This document shows positions 1 through 7,357 of a DNA stretch of 64,000 nt, in pieces; position 1 is the first letter of the stretch, and each line of letters begins with the position of its first letter. A program made the position numbers and the translations under genes. Origin of the DNA: Devosia sp. (GTDB lineage Bacteria; Pseudomonadota; Alphaproteobacteria; Rhizobiales; Devosiaceae). The notes beneath the pieces were generated by a model that saw only the letters and a program-made list of their open reading frames with translations, made no database searches and was not told the DNA's origin. The DNA lies in the NCBI GenBank assembly GCA_017794705.1, contig CP051235.1, positions 1 to 64,000 of the forward strand, given 5' to 3'.

Positions 1-786
1 GGCGGTGAGTGCGAATAGGACCGTCAGCATCAAAGCGGCTGGATCGCCCATGGCGGCGCGGGCGGGGATCCAGATGAGACTGTCGATTGCGGGGGCGACT
101 GAGATGAACATGTCGGACAGCACCGAGCCGATGCCGGTGGCGGTGCCGGTGGAAAAGATCACCGCAATCTGGATGCCAACGATCAGGGCGGCGCCGACGA
201 TGGCGGCGAGGATCTGGGCAATGACGCGGGTGCGCCGGGCGCCCGCGAGGCGGAACAGGGCCAGCGTGCTGGCGATGGCAAGTGCGGTTGTGAAGATTGA
301 GACCGCGGCGATCACCGGATAGGCGGCGAGCCAGCGCGGGCCGTCATGCACTGCCAGCATGTTGATGAAGGGTGCCATGAGAAGCGACATCATCAGCATG
401 GAGGTGACGGCGATGGCGCCGGTGCGCACGGCAAACAGGCGGCGGGCCGAGGCCGGAGAGGACAGGATCAGGTCAAGATCATGGCGCGTGTAGTAGGCGC
501 GGGTGACGGATTCCATGGCCTGGCTGAGCGACATGGTGGCGAACAGGAGGCCCGAACCCGTCAATTGCGCCAGCGTGCCGATGTCGGGTGCGATGCCGGC
601 GGTGGCCCAGTCGCGGATGAGCACGTCGGCGATCCAGTGCAGTCCGGCCATGAAAAGGAGCGTGAAGATCAGCAGGCCGGTGGCGCGGCGGGGCGAGCCC
701 CCGGTCAGCATGCCCGTCAGGTCGCGCCATTGCAGGCGGAACTCGTGGGCGGCAAACCACGGCAGCGAAGCGGTTTGCGCGCTCAT
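1..786 (-). CDS. ABC transporter permease, partial (C-terminus beyond window)
   Basis: The frame is open from an ATG at 786 down to base 1 with no stop, so only the N-terminal 262 residues are seen. It begins MSAQTASLPWFAAHEFRLQW and has several hydrophobic segments, around residues 35-55, 120-145, 155-175 and 188-215. Its ATG overlaps the stop of the upstream ATPase gene as ATGA, so the two are translationally coupled and should form one ABC exporter: this protein the membrane subunit, the neighbour the motor. The substrate cannot be read from the sequence. The family looks like ABC-2 type or related large permeases; the missing C-terminus prevents a firmer assignment. Confidence 0.75.
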   Translation of the reverse strand, partial: MSAQTASLPWFAAHEFRLQWRDLTGMLTGGSPRRATGLLIFTLLFMAGLHWIADVLIRDWATAGIAPDIGTLAQLTGSGLLFATMSLSQAMESVTRAYYTRHDLDLILSSPASARRLFAVRTGAIAVTSMLMMSLLMAPFINMLAVHDGPRWLAAYPVIAAVSIFTTALAIASTLALFRLAGARRTRVIAQILAAIVGAALIVGIQIAVIFSTGTATGIGSVLSDMFISVAPAIDSLIWIPARAAMGDPAALMLTVLFALTA

Positions 787-1559
787 GCGGCGGACTTTTC
801 GCCGGCGATGGAGGGCACTTCATGCTGGCTGACCAGATCGAGAAACACATCTTCAAGGGTTGAGCCGTCGCGGCCGGCCTGGGCCTGCAATTCGGCGAGT
901 GTGCCTTCGGCGATCAGGCGGCCGGAGGCGATGACGCCAATGCGTTCGGCCATGCGCTCTGCGACTTCGAGAATATGGGTTGTCATGACGATGGTGACAC
1001 CGGCGCTGACTTTTTCGAGCAGCACGTTCTTGACCTGCCGGGCGGAGCCGGCGTCGAGGCCGGTGAGCGGTTCGTCAAGAATGATGAGTCTGGGGTCATG
1101 AATCAGGGCGCCGGCCAGGGCGACTTTTTGCAGCATGCCCTTGGAGAAGCCGCCGCAGCGCTCGTTGGCGTGGGGCATGAGGCCGAGCCAGCCCAGCAGT
1201 TCCTGGGCGCGGGTTTCGGCCTGTTCGGCAGGGACATGCCAGAGCCCGGCGATGAATTCGAGATATTCGAGTGGGGTCAGGCGGTCGTAGACCATGGGTT
1301 CGTCGGAAACCCAGGCGACGAGGCGCTTGGCGGCGACGGGATCAGTGGCGGTGTTGATGCCGCAGACGGTGATTTGGCCTTCGTCGGGCTGCAACAAGCC
1401 CGCGACCATGCGCAGGATTGTGGTCTTGCCAGCGCCGTTGGGACCGAGCAGGGCGTAGAATTCACCCTGTTTGACCTTGAGGTCGAGGCCGCGGACGGCC
1501 GGACGGTCGAAAGTCTTTTTCAGCGCCTTGATATCCAGCGCCAGCGCAAGATCCGACAT
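783..1559 (-). CDS. ABC transporter ATP-binding protein
   Basis: This is the cytoplasmic ATPase subunit of an ABC exporter. It has Walker A GPNGAGKTT near residue 40, a variant signature GGFSKGMLQK, Walker B LIILDEP with the catalytic Glu, and a switch His in MTTHILEVAERM. The domain arrangement (one ATPase of about 258 residues with a separate permease) fits ABC-2/DrrA-like drug or polysaccharide exporters. The frame also opens at a TTG at 1583. I prefer the ATG at 1559, with GGGGC just upstream, because the family normally starts a few residues before the first strand. It overlaps the downstream permease gene by 4 bases. Confidence 0.85.
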   Translation of the reverse strand: MSDLALALDIKALKKTFDRPAVRGLDLKVKQGEFYALLGPNGAGKTTILRMVAGLLQPDEGQITVCGINTATDPVAAKRLVAWVSDEPMVYDRLTPLEYLEFIAGLWHVPAEQAETRAQELLGWLGLMPHANERCGGFSKGMLQKVALAGALIHDPRLIILDEPLTGLDAGSARQVKNVLLEKVSAGVTIVMTTHILEVAERMAERIGVIASGRLIAEGTLAELQAQAGRDGSTLEDVFLDLVSQHEVPSIAGEKSAA

Positions 1560-1724
1560 GAGAGCCCCGATGCAATTTTCCAAAGGCGAAGGCGTAGCGG
1601 ATCAGCGTTGAAGCAAAGTGAATCCTTGCGGCGCAATCGAACCCGTCGGGCAATTGCGGTGTCACGTGGTGAATTTGGTGCTAACATGGGGCTGCGCAGG
1701 TATGGCGCACACTGAGGGGGCAAA

Positions 1725-2153
1725 ATGGATATTTTCATCAATCTTCTGGTTTGGCTGCATCTGGCCAGTCTTGTCATTGGCATGGGCGCAGGCATCGCCT
1801 CAGGGCAGGTCGCGGCGCGGCTGGGCACGGCGCCGGTTGAGGCGCGGCCGGTGCTGGGCGAAATCTACAAAACCCTGTCGCGCATGGGGCATGCGGGGCT
1901 CGGCCTGCTGATCATCACGGGTCTGCTGGTGCTGTTCCTCAAATATGCCGACCCGATGGGCATGGGCGTCTGGTTCTGGATCAAGATGGCGCTCGTAGTG
2001 GTGCTGATCGGGCTGATTACCTGGGGTGGCCGGACGAGCAAGAAGGCGCAGGCAGGGGATGCTGATGCGGCGGCTCTGGCACCGAAACTCGGCGCGGCTT
2101 CGGGACTGACCGGATTTGCGATCATCCTGGCGGCGGTGTTCGCCTTCGCTTGA
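1725..2153 (+). CDS. small four-helix integral membrane protein, function unknown
   Basis: The product is 142 residues with about four hydrophobic helices (residues 5-25, 55-75, 83-102, 122-141) and a short polar loop rich in Ala, Gly and Asp near 105-120. It resembles small uncharacterised inner-membrane proteins, with a DUF2269-like layout of an N-terminal helix containing LHLASLVIGMG. I do not recognise the family with certainty. It stands alone: the ABC genes upstream are divergent and leuA downstream lies behind a 367-base leader region. No function is proposed. Confidence 0.6.
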   Translation: MDIFINLLVWLHLASLVIGMGAGIASGQVAARLGTAPVEARPVLGEIYKTLSRMGHAGLGLLIITGLLVLFLKYADPMGMGVWFWIKMALVVVLIGLITWGGRTSKKAQAGDADAAALAPKLGAASGLTGFAIILAAVFAFA

Positions 2154-2303
2154 GCGTCATGACGCTTGCCGGCGGAAATTTGCGGCGGGGCGCTTGAATC
2201 CGGCCCGTCGCGCATGATTTTTGCATCTGTTGCTTGCGCTCGAAAAATTATTTGTTAACAGTGCTGCGCGACATTTGGACGAAACAGCATTTGCGGAAGT
2301 TTG
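2154..2303 (+). promoter_or_regulatory. region that should hold the leuA promoter
   Basis: No gene is visible here. The stretch is AT-richer than its surroundings around 2217-2262 (ATTTTTGCATC, AAAAATTATTTGTTAACA), which is where a promoter for the leuA leader transcript would be expected. I cannot assign -35 and -10 boxes with confidence. Confidence 0.3.
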
Positions 2304-2420
2304 ATGGCTTTGCCCGCTGACATTGCTGAAACCACAGAACGGGCCGCCTTCGCGGCGCCGTCCATATGTGCTGCCGCCGGCGCTGGCCGGACTGGCCTCC
2401 TCCTTCTTATCTGCCCCTGA
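2304..2420 (+). CDS. leuA leader peptide with Leu-Leu-Leu-Leu-Ile control codons
   Basis: A 38-codon open frame starts at ATG 2304 behind GGAAG (2295-2299) and ends at TGA 2418. Near its end are four consecutive leucine codons (CTC CTC CTT CTT, 2397-2408) followed by an isoleucine codon, giving the tail GLLLLICP. The stop lies at the foot of a hairpin directly upstream of leuA. Leader peptides rich in the end-product amino acid are the known signature of attenuation control in amino acid operons, including leu operons of proteobacteria. The inferred role is to sense charged tRNA-Leu by ribosome stalling. The peptide is longer than many leaders; internal start choice is uncertain. Confidence 0.65.
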   Translation: MALPADIAETTERAAFAAPSICAAAGAGRTGLLLLICP

Positions 2421-2457
2421 TTTCCGACAGCCCGGAAAGCGGGCGGGATATCAGGGG
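2414..2457 (+). promoter_or_regulatory. hairpin of the putative leuA attenuator
   Basis: CCCCTGAT (2414-2421) pairs perfectly with ATCAGGGG (2450-2457), enclosing an inner stem GCCCG (2430-2434) with CGGGC (2440-2444). The outer arm overlaps the last codons and stop of the leader peptide, so a ribosome stalled at the leucine run would leave it free while a terminating ribosome would cover it. There is no U-tract after the stem, so a classical intrinsic terminator is not evident. Control could act through Rho or through translation of leuA. Confidence 0.5.
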
Positions 2458-2520
2458 ATGAATTCGAGCCGAACATCACAACGTTCAGGCCCATGAGGCC
2501 TATTGCACCAGGACAAGACA

Positions 2521-4116
2521 ATGAGCACTCCCCAGAACGGCGTTACAAAGGACAGCGCCGACCAGAGCAACACCGAGCAGGTGTATATTTTCGACACGAC
2601 CCTGCGCGACGGCGAGCAGTCGCCGGGCGCGACCATGACGCTGGAAGAAAAGCTGCAGATCGCCGAACTGCTGGACGAAATGGGCGTCGACATCATCGAG
2701 GCAGGGTTCCCGATTGCCTCGAACGGCGACTTTGAAGCAGTGGCGGAAATTGCCAAGCGGGCTGACCGGGCGGTGATTGCCGGGCTGGCCCGGGCGATCG
2801 CGGCCGATATCGACCGGGCAGGCGAGGCGGTGCGCCACGCGCGGCAGGGCCGCATCCACACTTTCGTTTCGACCTCGCCGATCCATCTGGCGCACCAGAT
2901 GAAGAAGACCGAGGACGAGGTGCTGGAGATCGTCGTCAAGACGGTGACCCAGGCCCGCAACCTGATCGACAATGTGGAATGGTCGGCGATGGACGCCACC
3001 CGCACGCCAATCGATTTTCTGGTGCGCTGTACCGAGGCGGCGATCAAGGCGGGGGCGACCACCATCAACCTGCCGGACACGGTGGGCTATTCGACGCCGG
3101 AAGATTATGCCGACATGTTCACCCAGGTGATGACCCGGGTGCCGGACAGCGACAAGGCGATCTTTTCTGTGCATTGCCACAATGACCTGGGCATGGCGGT
3201 CGCCAATTCGCTGGCCGGCGTAAAAGCCGGGGCGCGGCAGGTGGAATGCACGATCAACGGGCTGGGGGAACGGGCCGGCAATGCGGCGCTGGAAGAGGTG
3301 GTGATGGCCATCCGCACCCGCGCTGATGCCTTGCCCTATCATACCGGCATCGAGAGCACACATTTGACCCGCGCCTCGAAGATGGTAGTTGCCGCCGCCA
3401 ATTCGCCTGTGCAGTTCAACAAAGCGATCGTGGGCAAGAATGCGTTTGCCCATGAGAGCGGTATCCACCAGGACGGGATGCTGAAGAACGCCCAAACCTA
3501 CGAGATCATGACGCCCGAGAGTGTGGGGCTGAAATCGACCTCGCTGGTGATGGGCAAGCATTCCGGGCGGCATGCTTTCAAGGAAAAGCTGAAGGACCTG
3601 GGCTATGTGCTGGGCGATAACCAGTTCCAGGAAGCCTTTGTGCGCTTCAAGGACCTGGCCGACCGCAAGAAGCACGTCTATGACGAGGATATCGCGGCGC
3701 TGGTCGACGACGAAATGGGCTCGGCCATGGACCGGATCAAACTGGTGGACATGGAAGTCGTGTCCAAGACCGGTGGTGTGCATCGCTGCGACCTGACGCT
3801 GAACGTGGATGGCGAGGCCAAATCGGTGTCTGTTGAGGGCGAGGGTTCGGTCGATGCGATCTTCAACGCGATCAAGAAGGTGGTCGATGCCGACCCGCAT
3901 CTGGTGTTGTACGGCGTTGATGCCGTGACCGGCGGTACTGACGCGCAGGCCAATGCGCATGTGCGGCTGGAAATGAACAACCGGATCGTTTCGGGCCGCG
4001 CGGCGGAACCGGATACGCTGGTGGCCTCGGCCCGTGCCTATCTCAATGCCTATAACCGGCTGCTGGCCGAGCGCGGCGCTGCAGCGCAAGGGGCGCTGGA
4101 AAGCGCGGCGGGTTAG
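2521..4116 (+). CDS. leuA: 2-isopropylmalate synthase
   Basis: This enzyme condenses acetyl-CoA with 2-oxoisovalerate in the first committed step of leucine synthesis. The 531-residue product has the DRE-TIM motif FDTTLRDGEQSPGATM near residue 22, the metal-binding HCHNDLGMA, the ESGIHQDG motif, and a C-terminal leucine-sensing LeuA dimer domain from about residue 395. This is the long (LeuA type I) form. The ATG at 2521, preceded by AGGACA, is preferred to a TTG at 2503. The gene is monocistronic, followed by an intrinsic terminator at 4140 and preceded by a leucine-rich leader peptide and hairpin that probably regulate it. Confidence 0.95.
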   Translation: MSTPQNGVTKDSADQSNTEQVYIFDTTLRDGEQSPGATMTLEEKLQIAELLDEMGVDIIEAGFPIASNGDFEAVAEIAKRADRAVIAGLARAIAADIDRAGEAVRHARQGRIHTFVSTSPIHLAHQMKKTEDEVLEIVVKTVTQARNLIDNVEWSAMDATRTPIDFLVRCTEAAIKAGATTINLPDTVGYSTPEDYADMFTQVMTRVPDSDKAIFSVHCHNDLGMAVANSLAGVKAGARQVECTINGLGERAGNAALEEVVMAIRTRADALPYHTGIESTHLTRASKMVVAAANSPVQFNKAIVGKNAFAHESGIHQDGMLKNAQTYEIMTPESVGLKSTSLVMGKHSGRHAFKEKLKDLGYVLGDNQFQEAFVRFKDLADRKKHVYDEDIAALVDDEMGSAMDRIKLVDMEVVSKTGGVHRCDLTLNVDGEAKSVSVEGEGSVDAIFNAIKKVVDADPHLVLYGVDAVTGGTDAQANAHVRLEMNNRIVSGRAAEPDTLVASARAYLNAYNRLLAERGAAAQGALESAAG

Positions 4117-4139
4117 AAGTCCATTTTCATTGAGCGGCA

Positions 4140-4168
4140 GGGGCCGCCGCTGGCGGCCCCACTTTTTT
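4140..4168 (+). terminator. intrinsic terminator of leuA
   Basis: GGGGCCGCC (4140-4148) and GGCGGCCCC (4152-4160) form a perfect 9-bp stem with a three-base loop, followed by ACTTTTTT. It sits 24 bases after the leuA stop. The convergent DUF305 gene ends just beyond it. Confidence 0.85.
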
Positions 4169-4176
4169 GCCGGCAA

Positions 4177-4599
4177 TCAGCGGCTGTTCAGCCACTCGAG
4201 CATTTCGGCAACCTCGCGTTCCTGCGCCTCGATGATATTCCGGGACAGGGATTTGACCCATTCGTCCTCGCCATATTCGAGTTGCGCCTTGGCCATGACG
4301 ATGGCGCCCATGTGGTGCGGAATCATGCCGCAAATGAACGCAACATCAAGGTCCTCCGCTTTCATCCCTTCGGTCATTGCCGCGTGCATTTCGTCGAGTC
4401 CGGCGTTCATTGCGGCATGACCCGGGCTCATGGAAGGAGCCCCATGGCCGTCATGGATGTCATGGAAGTCTTGGCCGGATTGCATCGGCATGGTGCTGCC
4501 GCATATTTCCGGCAGGTCAACCATCGGCATCATTGGTTGCGCTGAGGCGAGTGAAGCAGAAGCGGCAATCAGGGCCGCACTCAATAGAACGATTTTCAT
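4177..4599 (-). CDS. secreted DUF305 protein
   Basis: The product has 140 residues. Residues 1-20 form a signal peptide ending ASLASAQ. The mature part is rich in Met and His (CGSTMPMQSGQDFHDIHDGHG) and carries the DUF305 core with MIPHHMGAIVMAKAQLEYG. DUF305 proteins have a ferritin-like helical fold and are often found beside copper genes; the His-His and Met-rich stretches fit metal binding in the periplasm. The start ATG has GGAG upstream. It lies 37 bases downstream of another small secreted Cys/His protein on the same strand, so the two probably form an operon. Confidence 0.8.
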   Translation of the reverse strand: MKIVLLSAALIAASASLASAQPMMPMVDLPEICGSTMPMQSGQDFHDIHDGHGAPSMSPGHAAMNAGLDEMHAAMTEGMKAEDLDVAFICGMIPHHMGAIVMAKAQLEYGEDEWVKSLSRNIIEAQEREVAEMLEWLNSR

Positions 4600-4636
4600 T
4601 TTGGTTCTCCTGTTGGGACTTGAATATTCAAGACGG

Positions 4637-5008
4637 TCAGGAGATGCGGGGCGGGTCGTCGATGGAATGTACCAGGGACGGGAAGCCGGAGTGCGGACGG
4701 AGTGCTACAGGCGGCTGGTGCACACCAAAAGTGCCGGGGGCCGGTTCGGAAAGCAGACCCGCGAGATCGCAGTGTGCGTAGTCGCAATGCTCATCCTGAT
4801 AGGGTTCCTGATTTTCTGCAGGGCCGTCTGATGGCAGGACAGAGTGCAGGGCAGAATGGCGAACATGCGTATCGGCTGAAGTTTGTGCTTTTGCCCAAAT
4901 GGGCGCACTTGCTGGATGACATATCGCAGCAAAAGCGGGCGCGCCCGCCACGACAAGAGCGAAAACAATCACCAGTGCAACCCGGACGCTATGGGTGAGC
5001 GGTTTCAA
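4637..5008 (-). CDS. small secreted Cys/His-containing protein (DUF2946-like)
   Basis: The product has 123 residues. The first 28 look like a signal peptide (VRVALVIVFALVVAGAPAFA). The mature part has scattered Cys and His, including DEHCDYAHCDL near residue 72, the kind of motif seen in DUF2946-type proteins next to copper genes. The frame opens with TTG at 5008 and has no internal Met, so a TTG start (weak ribosome site) is the best choice. Its DUF305 neighbour suggests a shared metal-related role in the periplasm. Family membership is tentative. Confidence 0.55.
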   Translation of the reverse strand: MKPLTHSVRVALVIVFALVVAGAPAFAAICHPASAPIWAKAQTSADTHVRHSALHSVLPSDGPAENQEPYQDEHCDYAHCDLAGLLSEPAPGTFGVHQPPVALRPHSGFPSLVHSIDDPPRIS

Positions 5009-5227
5009 GACAGCACCAAATCACAATGTAGCCGAGACAAACTTTTAGCACGGCTGTGTCCGAACTTTTGTGCACTTATTCGTGACAAGCCTGAACGGAC
5101 ATTTCGGTGACTCTTCACGAACAATCACGCTGGCGCACAGAATTCGCACATGCGTGTTACCTGCTTGAAACCTGACACAATTCCAGCCGTAAGTCGCGCC
5201 AGACGCAACGGTATCGAGGGTTACTCA

Positions 5228-5839
5228 ATGAAGCTTGCAAAGCAATTTCTGGCACTTGCCGGTCTAGGTATGGGGCTAGCAACTGCATCTACCGCCACAG
5301 CGCAGGAAACGGATACGGCGATCTTTGCCGGTGGCTGCTTCTGGTGCGTGGAGAGTGATTTTGATCATGTCGAGGGTGTGCTGGAGACTGTGTCCGGCTA
5401 TGCCGGGGGCACGATCCCCAATCCGACTTATCAGAACCATCCGGACTATATCGAGGCGGTGAAGATCACCTTTGATCCGTCGGTCGTCAGCTATGAAGAG
5501 TTGCTGACCGCCTTCTGGCACTCCGTCGATGCGACGGACGCAGGCGGACAGTTCTGCGACCGGGGCCACAGCTATATCACGACAATCTTTGCCGACGGGC
5601 CTGAACAGCGGGCGGCGGCCGAAGCTTCAAAAGTGGCGGTGGCTGATGACCTTGCGGTGGATGGGGAGATCGTGACGCCGATCGTTGATGCGACGACCTT
5701 CTATCCGGCAGAGGATTATCATCAGGATTATTATCTGAAGAACCCGATCCAGTATAACTACTACCGGTTCGCCTGTGGCCGGAACGGACGGGTGGACCAG
5801 GTATGGGGCGACAAGTCCTACCTCGGGATCAATCACTAG
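5228..5839 (+). CDS. msrA: periplasmic peptide-methionine (S)-S-oxide reductase
   Basis: This enzyme reduces methionine-S-sulfoxide in oxidised proteins. Residues 1-24 form a signal peptide (MKLAKQFLALAGLGMGLATA, cleaved near ATAQ), so it should act in the periplasm. The catalytic motif GGCFWCVESDF sits at about residue 34, followed by the family blocks YAGG, YIEAVKITFDP and YHQDYY. The mature domain is close to the normal MsrA core. The ATG at 5228 follows GAGGG; the longer frame from 5150 lacks a site. It is divergent from the DUF305 pair across a 219-base gap. Confidence 0.9.
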   Translation: MKLAKQFLALAGLGMGLATASTATAQETDTAIFAGGCFWCVESDFDHVEGVLETVSGYAGGTIPNPTYQNHPDYIEAVKITFDPSVVSYEELLTAFWHSVDATDAGGQFCDRGHSYITTIFADGPEQRAAAEASKVAVADDLAVDGEIVTPIVDATTFYPAEDYHQDYYLKNPIQYNYYRFACGRNGRVDQVWGDKSYLGINH

Positions 5840-5863
5840 GTTACCGGGCAACGCAGGGACGGG

Positions 5864-5886
5864 GTCCCGGGAACAAGTCCCGGGAC
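5864..5886. terminator. hairpin between convergent msrA and VOC genes
   Basis: GTCCCGGGA (5864-5872) and TCCCGGGAC (5878-5886) form a perfect 9-bp stem with loop ACAAG. It lies between two convergent gene ends but lacks a U-tract on either strand, so it may be a weak or Rho-assisted terminator. Confidence 0.4.
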
Positions 5887-5908
5887 GGCACGTCAGGCTG
5901 TTCGTGGT

Positions 5909-6280
5909 TTAGCGGTGCTGGTCGATCAGGATGGGATTGCCATCGGGGTCGACGAGAGTGATGTGCCCGGGGCCGGTCGTTGATTCATCGGCCCGCTCGT
6001 TGAGTTCGAGACCCGCAGCCTTCAGGGATTTCTGGATTTCGCGGACATCGTCGAAAGGGTTGACCTCGCCGGCTTCCTGGTTCCAGCCGGGATTGAAGGT
6101 GATGATGTTCTTGTCGAACATGCCCTGAAACAGACCGATGACGGCATCGCCGTTCTTCAGGATGGCGTAGTTGTGTTCGGGCGAGCCCCCGAGGTCGGAG
6201 AAGCCGAGCTTCTTGTAGAATTCGGTCGACTTCTTGAGATCCTTGACGGTCAGGCTGATGGAAAATGCGCCTAGCTTCAT
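5909..6280 (-). CDS. VOC/glyoxalase-family protein
   Basis: The product has 123 residues with two beta-alpha-beta-beta-beta units of the vicinal oxygen chelate fold: KLGAFSISLTVKDLKKSTEFYKKLGF at the N-terminus and a closing GPGHITLVDPDGNPILIDQHR. The family includes glyoxalase I, fosfomycin and bleomycin resistance proteins and dioxygenases; the substrate cannot be told here. The start has AGAGGA upstream. It precedes the DUF4199 gene in the direction opposite to transcription, with about 30 bases between them, so co-transcription with 6312-6845 is possible. Confidence 0.75.
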   Translation of the reverse strand: MKLGAFSISLTVKDLKKSTEFYKKLGFSDLGGSPEHNYAILKNGDAVIGLFQGMFDKNIITFNPGWNQEAGEVNPFDDVREIQKSLKAAGLELNERADESTTGPGHITLVDPDGNPILIDQHR

Positions 6281-6311
6281 GGTTCTGTCCTCTCTCTTTT
6301 AAGAAACTGAA

Positions 6312-6845
6312 TCAGGTCTGCGGTGCCGGCATGAAGCGCGGATTGCGCAACAGCACGGCGGCGACGATGGTGACCAGAAGGCCTACCGGGAAAATCTCAA
6401 GGAAGGTGATGGGCAGGCGATAGAGTGGGTCGGCGTACTGCACCTGCAGGGCGTTCATTTGCGCGGTGACATCGGCGATTTCGGCTTCCGTTGCGCCCTG
6501 CGCGGTCATTTCCGCGATAAGGGCCGTTGAGTACTGGGAAATGAAGGCATAGTCGGTCATCGCCAGATAGACCTCCCAGCCGATCACGTAGGCAAAGCCG
6601 GCGATCACGGCGATCAGCATGCCGAGCATGAAGGCGTTGCCGAAGGTGATGACGCCGCCCAGGTCGCGGTCGCGATAGCGTTTGACGCCGAAAAAGATCA
6701 GCGACAGGGCAAGGATCATGACCAGGTAGCCAAGCCATTCCAGGCTGGCGACATGGGTGCTGCCGGAAAAGATAAAACTCAGCGAAATCGAGCCGATGGT
6801 GATGGCCCCGGCCAGAAGGCCGTAAATGAGGGCGATGGAAAACAT
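6312..6845 (-). CDS. DUF4199-like four-helix membrane protein
   Basis: The product has 177 residues with four predicted membrane helices (residues 3-24, 37-52, 70-92, 142-165). MFSIALIYGLLAGAITIGSISLSF and the charged KRYRDRDLGG loop followed by FGNAFMLGMLIAVIAGF are typical of DUF4199. The function of DUF4199 is unknown. The ATG at 6845 has a strong GGAGGAA site, so I reject the longer frame to 6938. It is next to a membrane-anchored LuxR-type regulator on the same strand, an association that suggests a sensing or signalling role; that is inference. Confidence 0.75.
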   Translation of the reverse strand: MFSIALIYGLLAGAITIGSISLSFIFSGSTHVASLEWLGYLVMILALSLIFFGVKRYRDRDLGGVITFGNAFMLGMLIAVIAGFAYVIGWEVYLAMTDYAFISQYSTALIAEMTAQGATEAEIADVTAQMNALQVQYADPLYRLPITFLEIFPVGLLVTIVAAVLLRNPRFMPAPQT

Positions 6846-6943
6846 CCGGGAATTCCTCCAACCGGTTTTGGAGGAGACTAGCAGCAGAATGGGGGATGGC
6901 CTATCGCCCGATCGGGTGAAACGGGGTCTTTGGTCCAATCGGG

Positions 6944-7357
6944 TCAGGCGATGAGACGGAGTTCGCGGGCTTTGAGAATGGCGCTCGTGCGGGTCGGGGC
7001 GTCGAGTTTGGCGAGTAAGCTGGCGACCTGGGTTTTGACCGTGTCAGGTGACTTGTTGAGCGCTCGGGCAATCTGCTTGTTGGTCTGGCCAGTGACCAGC
7101 AGTTCGAGGACCTCAAGTTCACGAGCGGTGATCCTGAGGGATTTGAGGGCCGCTTGGTTGCGCACGAAGGGTCCGGGTGCGGGCGCACGTGTCAGGCGCC
7201 GGCCGGCCCAGACGCCGAGGGCAGTGAAGCCCAGGGCGATGAGGACGATGTAGATTTCGACCGGAAAACGGTGGATCAGATATTCATACTGCAGCCAGGT
7301 GAGGGCAAAGGCCCCGGCTGCCAGCGCCAGGCCGTAACCGGCCAGAACGCGGAACAT
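6944..7357 (-). CDS. membrane-anchored LuxR-type HTH regulator
   Basis: The product has 137 residues. The first 60 form two membrane helices (YGLALAAGAFALTWLQ and IYIVLIALGFTALGVW), and the C-terminal half is a LuxR/GerE DNA-binding domain (LRITARELEVLELLVTGQTN, then ALNKSPDTVKTQVASLLAKL). It has no receiver domain. Regulators of this form sit beside DUF4199 genes in other bacteria. The start overlaps the stop of the upstream MscS gene by one base, so the channel, regulator and DUF4199 genes probably share a transcript. Binding to DNA while membrane-anchored is inferred from layout. Confidence 0.8.
   Translation of the reverse strand: MFRVLAGYGLALAAGAFALTWLQYEYLIHRFPVEIYIVLIALGFTALGVWAGRRLTRAPAPGPFVRNQAALKSLRITARELEVLELLVTGQTNKQIARALNKSPDTVKTQVASLLAKLDAPTRTSAILKARELRLIA

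Noticed and set aside
346..1101. 251-codon plus-strand frame across the ABC transporter genes
   Set aside because: It overlaps two convincing minus-strand ABC genes and encodes low-complexity Gly/His/Arg sequence.
2500..4176. 558-codon minus-strand frame covering leuA
   Set aside because: It is a shadow of leuA codon bias; the His/Arg-rich product has no domain and leuA is certain.
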